Origin: Brachyspira murdochii DSM 12563
Lineage (GTDB): Bacteria > Spirochaetota > Brachyspiria > Brachyspirales > Brachyspiraceae
DNA: 64,000 nucleotides
Direction: 5' to 3'
Assembly: GCF_000092845.1 (NCBI RefSeq)
Contig: NC_014150.1
Coordinates: forward strand, 2,913,510 to 2,977,509
Part shown: positions 35,651-44,164 of the stretch, piece by piece
Layout of the letters: every line of letters starts with the position of its first letter
How positions within the stretch are numbered: position 1 is the stretch's first letter
Notes under the pieces: generated by a model
Database searches by the model: none
What the model was told of the DNA's origin: nothing
The model's input: only the letters and a program-made list of their open reading frames with translations
Program-made: the position numbers and the translations under genes

Positions 35651-37687
35651 TCACTTACTGTTAAACTTTTCAAAAATTTTCTCTCTTCTTTTTTTGTCGG
35701 AACTCCATAACATAAGCCCGAACACTATAACAGCAATAGGAAGCATAACTATATTTATTACTCTTACAAATAGTTTTACAGTCTCTGGTACTTGATAAGG
35801 AGGATTATATATAGCTCCTTTTCTTCTTATGCTCATAAGTCCGTTATCTCCTACCATATAATCAACTAGATTCATTAAGAAAATTTTGTTTGCACTATAG
35901 GCACTATTTTTAGCCATTTCATAAGAACCTACTGCTATAACTTTTCCGCTTGTAGTGGAGTTAATTCTGTTTATATCATTATTAATATTGTTTTGAGTAT
36001 TATCTGATAACGGTATATCCTTTCCTTCAAATGCACTGTTCATCTTTCCTTCAAATACAGAAGCTAATAATCTTTTTGATAATTTACTTGAATCAGTAGG
36101 CATTCCAGTCATAGATGCAGTGAAGTTCTCCGTTTCAACCCAGCTTTTATCGCTTGTGTAAATTAGAGGCGTAACTTTTATATCTGTATTATTTGTATTT
36201 GTGATAATTTCTGATGATATAGGAGTAAGCATTAAATTAATACTTTTAGTTATATCACTTTTGGCATTGATATTTTCTGCAGCTATTAAAGGTATATAGT
36301 ACATTTTTTGTTCCGGCATACCTTGCTGTAATTGTGCTTTATATGAATTATCATCAAATATCATGTTTTCTGCTACAGTAAATCCGTAATTAGGAAGTAT
36401 TTCATTAAGTCTGTTTGTAACAGGTATAAGTTTAGGTCCGTACATCTGAGCAGCAGGATCGTCTTGATTTATTTGTACGCCGTTAAGCATAAATAGTACA
36501 GGTTTTCCGCTCATAATGAATTGATCTAGTTTATATAATTCATAGTCGCTGAATGCAGTTTTGCTTCCTAAAACTATTAAAGCGTCTATATTAGAAGGTA
36601 TATCATTTAAAGAAATATCAACTGCTTCAAAATTATAATTTCCTTCTATCTCTGATACATACTCGCTTACACTATCATATGCATCATTAGGATTTCCGCC
36701 GAATTGAGGAGGTATAGTTATATAGTTTGCTTCTTCATGACCTTGTATATATCCTATAGTGGCTTTAAGTCCTAGCATACTGTCTATATTTTTTGATATT
36801 TCATCTTTTATTTGGTCAAAAGCTCCGTATAAGATATATGATGTAGAAAGATGTCTTATATCATCTCCGTTTTCTAAAACTAATGAGAAATAAGCACTTC
36901 CTTTATTTGCTACTATATTTCCGTTTGGGTCTTTTATATCATTCCATTCTATCTTTTCTACATTTAATTTTTTTATCAATTCTTCATTTTCTTTATTAGG
37001 GTTTGTCATGTCTACATTAATAAACTTTACTTTGTTCATTAAGTCTTTATTTGCTTCAGCAACTGCCTGCATAATAGAGTCTGGTATAATTTCCATTGCT
37101 CCTATTTGAAGAAGATCATATATTTCAGGAGACGATATATAATAAACATTTAAATTGTTTTCAAGTCTTTTTAATCTGTCATTTTTATCCATCATCTTTC
37201 TTATGATAGTATCTATATTGTATTCTAATCCTTCAGTTGACTGAATAAAAGGTATAGTCTCTATAGAGTCGCCGTATATAAAAGAAAGCCCCATATACGC
37301 TACTTTAGTCTGAGTTTGATCTTTTTCTAAAACACTTATTTGAGTTGGATTTATTCTGTATTGAGAAGCTAATTCAGAATGTTTTGATGCGTCTACTACT
37401 TCAAAACTTATATTTTTTCCTCCAGCTGTTTTGTATCCTTCAAACAAATCTTTTACGTATTTCTCGTAAGTTGAAAAAGGAGGCGGAAGATTTGGTGTAA
37501 CAAAAAACTTTACACTCATAGGCTCTTTTAAATTTTTAACCAAATTTTTGCTTTCTTTGCTTAGAGAGTATACTTTATCTTTTGTTAAATCTATCATTGG
37601 AGTGAATTGATTAATGATAGCATTTATCAGTATTATAATTACAACTATTAATGAAAATGTTATTATTCTGTCTTTTTTCTTTGTCAT
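35651..37687 (-). CDS. GldG-like ABC-transporter auxiliary protein
   Basis: A 678-residue protein with an N-terminal transmembrane helix (about 10-27), a large extracytoplasmic part and a second helix near the C-terminus (about 645-665) followed by a basic tail. MIDLTKDKVYSLSKESKNLVKNLKEPMSVKFFVTP is the typical opening of the GldG/ABC_transp_aux family, and IDALIVLGSKTAFSDYELYKLDQFIMSGKPVLFM matches its GATase-like core. In gliding Bacteroidetes GldG works with GldF (permease) and GldA (ATPase); neither gene is adjacent here. Related sets in spirochaetes probably serve envelope export or maintenance. Confidence 0.82.
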   Translation of the reverse strand: MTKKKDRIITFSLIVVIIILINAIINQFTPMIDLTKDKVYSLSKESKNLVKNLKEPMSVKFFVTPNLPPPFSTYEKYVKDLFEGYKTAGGKNISFEVVDASKHSELASQYRINPTQISVLEKDQTQTKVAYMGLSFIYGDSIETIPFIQSTEGLEYNIDTIIRKMMDKNDRLKRLENNLNVYYISSPEIYDLLQIGAMEIIPDSIMQAVAEANKDLMNKVKFINVDMTNPNKENEELIKKLNVEKIEWNDIKDPNGNIVANKGSAYFSLVLENGDDIRHLSTSYILYGAFDQIKDEISKNIDSMLGLKATIGYIQGHEEANYITIPPQFGGNPNDAYDSVSEYVSEIEGNYNFEAVDISLNDIPSNIDALIVLGSKTAFSDYELYKLDQFIMSGKPVLFMLNGVQINQDDPAAQMYGPKLIPVTNRLNEILPNYGFTVAENMIFDDNSYKAQLQQGMPEQKMYYIPLIAAENINAKSDITKSINLMLTPISSEIITNTNNTDIKVTPLIYTSDKSWVETENFTASMTGMPTDSSKLSKRLLASVFEGKMNSAFEGKDIPLSDNTQNNINNDINRINSTTSGKVIAVGSYEMAKNSAYSANKIFLMNLVDYMVGDNGLMSIRRKGAIYNPPYQVPETVKLFVRVINIVMLPIAVIVFGLMLWSSDKKRREKIFEKFNSK

Positions 37688-37831
37688 GTATTACCTGCTC
37701 ATTAAGTGTTTTTTATTTAATTAAAATATTTTGGATTAAAAAGTATATTATATATTAACATTATTATTTGTCAAAATATATAAAGTATAAACCCAAAAAT
37801 ATATTTTTTGTAATAATTTTTATATCAATAC

Positions 37832-37859
37832 TTGACATTTTTTTCTTGTGTGATATAAT
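37832..37859 (+). promoter_or_regulatory. Promoter of tRNA-Phe
   Basis: Perfect TTGACA (37832-37837) and TATAAT (37854-37859) with a 16-nt spacer, ending 11 nt before the mature tRNA. Confidence 0.85.
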
Positions 37860-37870
37860 AACTATCACTT

Positions 37871-37943
37871 GCCCAGTTAGCTCAGTAGGTAGAGCAAAGG
37901 ACTGAAAATCCTTGTGTCTAGGGTTCGATTCCCTGACTGGGCA
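37871..37943 (+). tRNA. tRNA-Phe (GAA)
   Basis: A complete cloverleaf of 73 nt. Acceptor GCCCAGT pairs with ACTGGGC, the D-loop contains AGCTCAGTAGGTAGAGC, the anticodon arm AGGACTGAAAATCCT has anticodon GAA, and the T-arm is GGGTTCGATTCCC. The 3' CCA is not encoded. Confidence 0.97.
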
Positions 37944-38008
37944 CATTCCTTTTATTTCCCCCAAATCAAAATAATCTATTTGCTATTTTAATAATTAATT
38001 TTATCCAC

Positions 38009-38036
38009 TTGACAATAACTTTTAATGCTTTAAAAT
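38009..38036 (+). promoter_or_regulatory. Promoter of the RluA-type pseudouridine synthase gene
   Basis: TTGACA (38009-38014), 16-nt spacer, TAAAAT (38031-38036). Predicted start near 38043, 24 nt before the ATG at 38067. Confidence 0.55.
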
Positions 38037-38066
38037 ATTTTTTATTAAAATATATAGCGGTAAAAT

Positions 38067-38780
38067 ATGAATATAGAAAAAGAAATGACAAATTACATTA
38101 ATCCAATCTATGAGGATAATCATATAATAGTGGCAGTTAAGCCTCCTAATATACCCGTGCAGGGTGATATAACAGGGGATTTATCTTTTTTTGATAATAT
38201 AAAAGATTATATAAAAATAAAATACAATAAAAAAGGAAATGTATTTTTGGGTCTTGTTCATAGATTAGACAGACCAGTATCTGGGATAATGGTTTTTGCC
38301 AAAACTTCTAAGGCTGCTTCAAGATTAAGTGAGGCTATAAGAGATAGAAAGTTTGAAAAGACTTATTATGCTGTTGTTAATGGCATACTTTTAGATAAAG
38401 AGGGTATGCTTGAAAACTATCTTATAAAAAAGACAAATAAATTGGGCAATATTGCTCAGGTGGTTTTTGAAAATACTAAAAATGCCAAAATAGCAAAATT
38501 AAAATACGAAGTTATAAAAGAAGACTTGATAAAAAATTTGAGTTTATTAAAAATAGAGTTAGAAACAGGAAGATTTCATCAAATAAGGGTTCAGCTTTCA
38601 AATATAGGGCATACCATATATGGAGACAGGAAATACGGAAACTATATAAAATATGACAGAGATAATGTTCCTTTAGCCTTATTTGCCAAAAGTTTGAGAT
38701 TTCCGCATCCTACAAAAGATGAATATATCTATGCCGAGGCAGATTTACCTAATTATAATCCTTGGAATATATTTTTATGA
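38067..38780 (+). CDS. RluA-family pseudouridine synthase
   Basis: A 237-residue RNA pseudouridine synthase. GLVHRLDRPVSGIMVFAKTSKAASRLS (about 65-91) holds the catalytic Asp in HRLDR. EKTYYAVVNG and ETGRFHQIRVQLSNIGHTIYGDRKYG are the remaining family motifs. It is short, with no N-terminal S4 domain, so it is of the single-domain RluA/TruC-like type acting on tRNA or rRNA; the target cannot be told. It lies between tRNA-Phe and tRNA-Lys on the same strand. Confidence 0.92.
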   Translation: MNIEKEMTNYINPIYEDNHIIVAVKPPNIPVQGDITGDLSFFDNIKDYIKIKYNKKGNVFLGLVHRLDRPVSGIMVFAKTSKAASRLSEAIRDRKFEKTYYAVVNGILLDKEGMLENYLIKKTNKLGNIAQVVFENTKNAKIAKLKYEVIKEDLIKNLSLLKIELETGRFHQIRVQLSNIGHTIYGDRKYGNYIKYDRDNVPLALFAKSLRFPHPTKDEYIYAEADLPNYNPWNIFL

Positions 38781-38808
38781 TAATTATGAAAAAAATTGTT
38801 TTTGGTAC

Positions 38809-38836
38809 TTGACAAAAAATAATAATATGCTATTAT
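38809..38836 (+). promoter_or_regulatory. Promoter of tRNA-Lys/tRNA-Glu
   Basis: TTGACA (38809-38814), a 16-nt spacer and TATTAT (38831-38836), about 30 nt before the mature tRNA-Lys. The next strong terminator follows tRNA-Glu, so the two tRNAs probably share this transcript. Confidence 0.7.
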
Positions 38837-38865
38837 ATACAAACATTCAAATGAATGAAACAAAC

Positions 38866-38938
38866 GGGCCAATAGCTCAGTCGGTAGAGCATCGCCCTTT
38901 TAAGGCGGTTGTCGAAAGTTCGAACCTTTCTTGGCTCA
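38866..38938 (+). tRNA. tRNA-Lys (TTT)
   Basis: A 73-nt cloverleaf. Acceptor GGGCCAA pairs with TTGGCTC (one G/T), D-arm AGCTCAGTCGGTAGAGC, anticodon loop CTTTTAA giving anticodon TTT, and T-arm AAAGTTCGAACCTTT. No encoded CCA. Confidence 0.97.
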
Positions 38939-38970
38939 TATAGAGTTTATGTTCTATTTATATTTAATAT

Positions 38971-39043
38971 GCCGGTGTGGTGAAGTGGCTAACACACAGG
39001 ATTTTCATTCCTGCATTCGCGGGTTCGAAACCCGTCACCGGTT
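38971..39043 (+). tRNA. tRNA-Glu (TTC)
   Basis: A cloverleaf of about 73 nt. Acceptor GCCGGTG pairs with CACCGGT (G/T at the first pair), the anticodon stem CAGGA/TCCTG encloses TTTTCAT, giving anticodon TTC, and the T-arm is GCGGGTTCGAAACCCGT. No encoded CCA. It lies 32 nt after tRNA-Lys. Confidence 0.94.
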
Positions 39044-39051
39044 CATTTCTT

Positions 39052-39079
39052 ACCATACTTGAGAGAGTATGGTTTTTTT
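39052..39079 (+). terminator. Rho-independent terminator after tRNA-Glu
   Basis: Stem ACCATACT (39052-39059) with AGTATGGT (39066-39073), followed by a run of seven T residues. Confidence 0.88.
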
Positions 39080-39199
39080 ATATTTTTTTATTAATTTATG
39101 TTATCAGTTACAAAAAATATCAATAATTGTATTGACAATTTTAATAGTTTACTATATCTTCTTTTTTAGATTACTATATATAAAAATTTGGAGAGAAAT

Positions 39200-40399
39200 A
39201 TGTATATATCTAAAAGAATTCAAAGGCTTAAAACTTCGCCTGTAAGAAAGTTAAATCCATATGCTGAAGAAGCTGTAAAAAGAGGAATAAAAATATATCA
39301 TCTTAATATAGGACAGCCTGATATTGAAACACCAAGCGTATTTTTGGAAGCTATTTCTAAATATAAAGGAAAAACTCTCAAATACGAGAATTCAAGAGGT
39401 ATGAAGCCGCTTATCAATAAAATTCAAGAGTATTATGATAAATTAGGTATTCATTATGAAGAAAATGAAATTACTATTACTAACGGCGGAAGTGAAGCAA
39501 TATTATTTAGTTTGCTTGCTATTTTTGATGAGGGTGATGAAATTTTGGTAGCAGAACCTTACTATGCTAATTATAATAGTTTTTATGATGTTCTTGATAT
39601 CAAACGTAATGCTGTTAGAACTTATGCTGAAAATGGCTTTCATCTTCCTAATCGCGATGAGATAGAAAAACATATTACTCCAAAGACAAAAGCATATATG
39701 TTCTCTAACCCTTCAAACCCTACTGGTGTTGTATCTACTAAAGAAGAGCTTGATGATATAGCTTATCTTGCTAAAAAACATAATATGTTCATCATAAGCG
39801 ATGAAGTATATAGAGAATTTGTTTATGGAGAGAGAAAAGCAATCAGCTTTGGTACTTATAAAGATTTAGCTGATAATGTTGTAATAATTGATTCTATATC
39901 AAAAAGGTTTTCAGCATGCGGAGCTAGAATAGGCTGTATAATAAGTAAAAACAAAGATTTCAGTAATGCTGTATTTAGAGAATGTCAGGCTAGATTATCT
40001 GCTCCTACACTTGAGATGGTTGGTGCTGCTGCTTTATATGATTTACCAGATAACTATTTTGAAGCTGCTAGAAAAGAGTATGACAATAGAAGAAAAATAT
40101 TATTTGAAGAGCTTACAAAGATGGACGGCGTAGTAATGAAAGAACCTGAAGGTGCATTTTATGTACTTGCAAAACTTCCAGTAAAAAATGCTGAGGACTT
40201 TGCTATATGGCTTTTAAAAGATTTTAATCTTGATAATGAAACTGTAATGTTTGCTCCTGGCGAAGGTTTTTATGCTACTGAAGGTTTGGGTAAAGATGAA
40301 GTTAGAATGTGTTATGCTTTAGAAGCTAAAGATTTGAAAAGATCTATGGAAATATTAAGACAAGGTTTAATAAAATACAAAAAAGAAGTAGAAAAATAA
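39200..40399 (+). CDS. Class I/II PLP-dependent aminotransferase (aspartate aminotransferase-like)
   Basis: A 399-residue fold-type I aminotransferase. It shows the N-terminal LNIGQPDIETP (about 32-42), NGGSEAILFSLLA (phosphate-binding region), SNPSNPTGVV with the PLP-contacting Asn, ISDEVYREF with the Asp/Tyr that contact the pyridine ring, and IDSISKRFSACGARIGCI with the Schiff-base Lys near 236. The C-terminal Arg that binds the alpha-carboxylate is in DEVRMCYA. Substrate could be aspartate or another amino acid. The start is ATG 39200, 4-5 nt after GGAGAG, rather than TTG 39188. Confidence 0.92.
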   Translation: MYISKRIQRLKTSPVRKLNPYAEEAVKRGIKIYHLNIGQPDIETPSVFLEAISKYKGKTLKYENSRGMKPLINKIQEYYDKLGIHYEENEITITNGGSEAILFSLLAIFDEGDEILVAEPYYANYNSFYDVLDIKRNAVRTYAENGFHLPNRDEIEKHITPKTKAYMFSNPSNPTGVVSTKEELDDIAYLAKKHNMFIISDEVYREFVYGERKAISFGTYKDLADNVVIIDSISKRFSACGARIGCIISKNKDFSNAVFRECQARLSAPTLEMVGAAALYDLPDNYFEAARKEYDNRRKILFEELTKMDGVVMKEPEGAFYVLAKLPVKNAEDFAIWLLKDFNLDNETVMFAPGEGFYATEGLGKDEVRMCYALEAKDLKRSMEILRQGLIKYKKEVEK

Positions 40400-40417
40400 T
40401 TTTTATATTAAAATTAA

Positions 40418-40447
40418 AAAAGGGGCTATTAAAAAATAGTCCCTTTT
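40418..40447. terminator. Bidirectional terminator between convergent genes
   Basis: AAAAGGGGCTATT (40418-40430) pairs with AATAGTCCCTTTT (40435-40447), one G/T wobble. T-runs flank it on both strands, so it can end the aminotransferase transcript and the OLD-family transcript. Confidence 0.85.
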
Positions 40448-40468
40448 ATTTATTATCAATTATTTTTA

Positions 40469-42475
40469 TTAGTCAATTTCATTTATCACCTTAAAGAAAT
40501 TATCTATTGTTTTCTTAGATATTAATTCTTTATTATAATAGTCTATTATATTATTTTTAAATAAACTTGAATAAAGAGCATCTTTATTTTTTTTATCTAT
40601 TTTGTAAATTTGTTTGTCTTTCTCACTAAATAAATCTTCTATTGTAACAAAATTTGTATTTATATCTGTAAGCTGTGTTACTTTGAGATTTGTATTTTTA
40701 GCGAGTTCTTTAAATTGATTAGCAGAGTTATCACCGTCAATTAATATAGAAGGATTTTTTGATATATTGCATAATCCTTCTATTATGATATTTTTTTGCT
40801 TTTCATCATTTTCTCTTCCTATACCATTAATAGGCATGAATGCTATATCTATTTCTTTATTTTCTATATATTCCATAAGTATTTTAAATGCTGTAAAATA
40901 ATTATAATCTGTAATGCCTTCTACATATATCAGTTTTGTATCTCTGGTAATATCTATATGTTTTATACCGAATGCATTTATAATTTTTTCAAGAGTATCT
41001 GATTTGCCGTAAGTTGCAGAGAAGTCGTTTTCTATTTTTATTCCTATACCGTCCTGTTTTATTTCAGCTATTTTTAATTCGTCTAAATAATTTATATCAG
41101 CAAAATATGGAATTTGAACAGATGTTATAATTGTAACTCCATTGTCTTTTGCAAACTGTTTTAAAAATTCTCTAAGTTCTTTTATTACTGGTACCGATAA
41201 ATGCTGCTCTGGTTCATCTATTATAATAATATCGCCTTTTTTAAACTCATTATAGTTCAATGTGTTGAAAAATAAACTGAAAAACCAATTAAATCCTTCA
41301 GATTCATTTTCTAAATTTGTAAGTCCGTTTTTGCTTTCAAAATATATTTTTATGAATTCTTTTTCTAATGATATCTTAAAACTATAATCACTATTTGATT
41401 TGTATAATTCATTGTTTGATATATATAAATCATTAAATCTTTTGGATATAGTATTTTCTAATATTTTATTTATCTCATTTTCTGTTTGTTTTGCAAATGC
41501 TACATCAGATAGTATATTGCTGTAATTATCTGATATATATTCATACATTTCCATATTATTGGCTGATTTAAATAAAGAATATAGAAAATTAGATTCTTTA
41601 ATAAAGTTTTTACTATTATTTTTTCGGTTATGTTTTGAAATTGAGTTTTCATTTTTTTTGTAGCATGATACTACAAGTTCATCACTTTTTATATTGTTTT
41701 TATGAACATATACTTGAGAGTTTTCTATACCGTCAATTTTTATTAATATATCTGTTAAATATTGTAAATCACTATTATTTATTTTATCTTCGTCTAGTAA
41801 GATATTATAATAATTATTCCATTTATCAAGTTCATAATATTCTGTTTTAAGTATGCTTATTAATAGTTTTAATTTATCTATTGTTTGATTTTCTTTATAT
41901 TTAGAAATTATATCCAAAATCTTTTCTGAAGAATAATCTAATATATCATTAAAATTTTCTTCTTCATTATTATCAGTTTTTATATTATTATCAATATTAT
42001 AATTATTTTTATAAATATAAAATAGCTCATTATCTTTATACACTTCATCATCGCTTTTAAATATGTAATTAAGTATTTTATATATATAATTTTTTTTCAA
42101 AACAATATCATATAAATCTTTGTTTTCTATAACAGTCCATACAATATTTTTATTTTGAGCATTACCTTTGTATATGATTCCTTCATCAGTTTCTATAAAT
42201 ATTGAAATTTCTGGTTTACAGTTTATAAAGCCTTCTATTTTGGGATTATCTCTTTTATCATCTATACAGCCTGTAAAAGCTTTTTCTACTGCAGAAAGTA
42301 TATTACTTTTTCCAATGCCGTTAGCTCCTATTATACTTATTAAAGATCCCTGTTTCATATCTCCGTTAAGATATAATCTTCCATACTTTAATTCATTTTC
42401 TTTACTTCGTTCATCTTCATTTTCTAATACTGGGTTAATGTTCCTAAAGTTTTTTATTGTTAAATACCTTTTCAT
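40469..42475 (-). CDS. OLD-family ATPase with TOPRIM nuclease domain
   Basis: A 668-residue protein. The N-terminal ABC-type ATPase has Walker A GANGIGKSN (50-58), a long helical/Asn-rich insertion, then ESEGFNWFFSLFFNTL and Walker B IIIIDEPEQHLSVP followed by ITSVQIPYF. The C-terminal TOPRIM domain shows KLIYVEGITDYNYF (catalytic Glu) and SILIDGDNSANQF (D-x-D), the two acidic motifs of OLD nucleases. No UvrD-like helicase (GajB) or reverse transcriptase is adjacent, so it is the stand-alone class 1 type; members have been tied to phage defence or DNA processing. The ATG at 42475 follows GGAGGAG, so the upstream ATG at 42490 is rejected. Confidence 0.85.
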   Translation of the reverse strand: MKRYLTIKNFRNINPVLENEDERSKENELKYGRLYLNGDMKQGSLISIIGANGIGKSNILSAVEKAFTGCIDDKRDNPKIEGFINCKPEISIFIETDEGIIYKGNAQNKNIVWTVIENKDLYDIVLKKNYIYKILNYIFKSDDEVYKDNELFYIYKNNYNIDNNIKTDNNEEENFNDILDYSSEKILDIISKYKENQTIDKLKLLISILKTEYYELDKWNNYYNILLDEDKINNSDLQYLTDILIKIDGIENSQVYVHKNNIKSDELVVSCYKKNENSISKHNRKNNSKNFIKESNFLYSLFKSANNMEMYEYISDNYSNILSDVAFAKQTENEINKILENTISKRFNDLYISNNELYKSNSDYSFKISLEKEFIKIYFESKNGLTNLENESEGFNWFFSLFFNTLNYNEFKKGDIIIIDEPEQHLSVPVIKELREFLKQFAKDNGVTIITSVQIPYFADINYLDELKIAEIKQDGIGIKIENDFSATYGKSDTLEKIINAFGIKHIDITRDTKLIYVEGITDYNYFTAFKILMEYIENKEIDIAFMPINGIGRENDEKQKNIIIEGLCNISKNPSILIDGDNSANQFKELAKNTNLKVTQLTDINTNFVTIEDLFSEKDKQIYKIDKKNKDALYSSLFKNNIIDYYNKELISKKTIDNFFKVINEID

Positions 42476-42507
42476 AATTCTCCTCCACATTTTATTTAAG
42501 GTGAGAT

Positions 42508-42536
42508 ATTTTAACTTATATATTCTTATGTTGCAA
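42508..42536 (-). promoter_or_regulatory. Candidate promoter of the OLD-family gene
   Basis: On the minus strand TTGCAA (42536-42531), a 17-nt spacer and TAAAAT (42513-42508), about 30 nt before the ATG at 42475. Moderate match only. Confidence 0.35.
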
Positions 42537-42800
42537 TAGTTTTATTTGATAATATATTTTATTTCAAAACCACTTGACAAAGTTAATTATGAAAATTATT
42601 TAATTTTAAAACTATAAATATTAAAAAAATTGAGTTTTGAAACAAGTCTAATAAATAATTTCAATATATTAAATTATTTATTATTAAAGGAATATAAAAT
42701 ATAATATTAGGATTAAAAAGTTAAATAATTTTGTATTTAAAAATGTTTTTAAACAAGTATAATTATATCATACAGAAAAATCAGATTTATATTTTGAAAT
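42537..42800. other. Intergenic region with an orphan plus-strand promoter-like site
   Basis: Gene-free region. It contains TTGACA (42574-42579), 17-nt spacer and TATTTA (42597-42602) on the plus strand, not followed by any plus-strand gene; the next plus-strand feature of note is the hairpin at 42808-42867. A short RNA is possible but nothing else supports it. Confidence 0.3.
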
Positions 42801-42867
42801 AATAAAAAATAATTTTAAGCTATAGTTAATAAAAAATATAATTAAAAACATACAGCTTAAAATTATT
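42801..42867 (-). terminator. Terminator of mtnK
   Basis: A perfect 14-bp inverted repeat: on the minus strand AATAATTTTAAGCT (42867-42854) pairs with AGCTTAAAATTATT (42821-42808) around a 32-nt loop, followed by T-rich TTTTTATT. It lies 9 bp after the mtnK stop. Confidence 0.7.
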
Positions 42868-42875
42868 TAAATTAA

Positions 42876-44138
42876 TTAAATTTTATCAATACTTGAATAT
42901 TTGTTTACAATGTCAGAAACTTTTTCTATATTTTCAATACTTTCTCTATTTACTAAAAACTCTCTTCCTATTTCTAAACATATCCAATCAAGCCTTGCTC
43001 TTTCTTTTAAATCTTCTATTGAAGCAATATCTTTATTTTTAGCAAGTCCTAAAGTTCTTCTTATAAGTACGCAGCCTGCAAAACCAATAGCATCTTTAAA
43101 TATTCTTTTTAATACAGTTTTTATATACACTTCAGAATGTTTTTCTCCTTCATCATAATTCCAATAGAGCGGTTTAGTTTCTTTTAAGTGCTTTTTCAAT
43201 AATTTTTCAAATTTTTCCAAAGTACCTGTTATCATATATTTAGCAGTGTCAAAAAGCCATTTTCTAAACTCTATTGAATTAGTACCGAGTCTTTTTTGAT
43301 GATATTCCTGAGATATGTAAGCCATAAAAAAGTTAGCACTTGCTTTTCCTATATCAAAACCTATAGGACCATAAAATGCAAATTCAGGGTCTATTACATA
43401 AGTTTCTTCTTCATTACCCATAAAACTTCCCAAATGAAAATCACCATGAAGTAATGCCTCTGCTTTTGTCATAAACGCATATTTCATTTCAGCAGCTGCT
43501 ATTTTTAGCTTAAAATCTCTTTGAAATTGTTTTACTTTTTCTATATTTAATTCTTCATAAAATACATTAGTTTCATTATCTTCAAAAGGGTGAGTAAAAA
43601 TAAAATCCTCTGTTAAACTACATAGTTCGGCATTCATGTATTCAGAGACAAGAGCCTTTTTTGTTTTGCTGTCTAAATAATAATCGGATGTGAAAAATAA
43701 TGTTTTTGAAAGAAAATCGGTTAAATCTTCTGCAGCTTTTGGAAATTTTCTTCCGTTTATTATTTCGCCTCTAAGCACTTTATGTTTATTTAGATTCTGC
43801 ATTATAACAACGCACATATCATCAGAATCATAATATATTTTAGGTACTAAATTTGGACATAATTTGTATTGTTCTTTAAGTGTTTTTATTTCTATTTTCA
43901 TTCTGTCTTTTTCTAAAGGATAATTTTCTCCTACACATCTTAAAAAAGGTACAGACTGTTTTAATATTACAGTTTCCTTATCATTGTTTTTATTTGTAAT
44001 ACTGTATACATAATTTAAGTTTCCATCTCCAATTTCTGTTATAACTAAATCATCAAAACTCGAGAATATATTTTTCATTTCATCAATTGTTTTTAAATAG
44101 TCTGATATAGTATTAATATTTAATTGTTTATAAGCCAT
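42876..44138 (-). CDS. mtnK: S-methyl-5-thioribose kinase
   Basis: A 420-residue kinase of the choline/aminoglycoside-kinase fold that phosphorylates 5-methylthioribose in methionine salvage. ITEIGDGNLNYVYSITN near 33-49 is the nucleotide loop, LLHGDFHLGSFMG near 228-240 is the catalytic Brenner-type motif, and YVIDPEFAFYGPIGFDIGKASANFF near 245-269 binds metal and is diagnostic for MtnK. Length is typical (about 400). The start follows AAGGAG. It is the last gene of arsS-mtnA-mtnK, 26 bp after mtnA. Confidence 0.93.
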   Translation of the reverse strand: MAYKQLNINTISDYLKTIDEMKNIFSSFDDLVITEIGDGNLNYVYSITNKNNDKETVILKQSVPFLRCVGENYPLEKDRMKIEIKTLKEQYKLCPNLVPKIYYDSDDMCVVIMQNLNKHKVLRGEIINGRKFPKAAEDLTDFLSKTLFFTSDYYLDSKTKKALVSEYMNAELCSLTEDFIFTHPFEDNETNVFYEELNIEKVKQFQRDFKLKIAAAEMKYAFMTKAEALLHGDFHLGSFMGNEEETYVIDPEFAFYGPIGFDIGKASANFFMAYISQEYHQKRLGTNSIEFRKWLFDTAKYMITGTLEKFEKLLKKHLKETKPLYWNYDEGEKHSEVYIKTVLKRIFKDAIGFAGCVLIRRTLGLAKNKDIASIEDLKERARLDWICLEIGREFLVNRESIENIEKVSDIVNKYSSIDKI

Positions 44139-44164
44139 ATTTATATCTCCTTTATATATTTTAT

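Noticed and set aside
37764-37964. Minus-strand 66-codon ORF
   Set aside because: It runs antisense through tRNA-Phe and its promoter.
42168-42539. Plus-strand 123-codon ORF
   Set aside because: It is antisense to the Walker A region of the OLD-family protein and has no Shine-Dalgarno.
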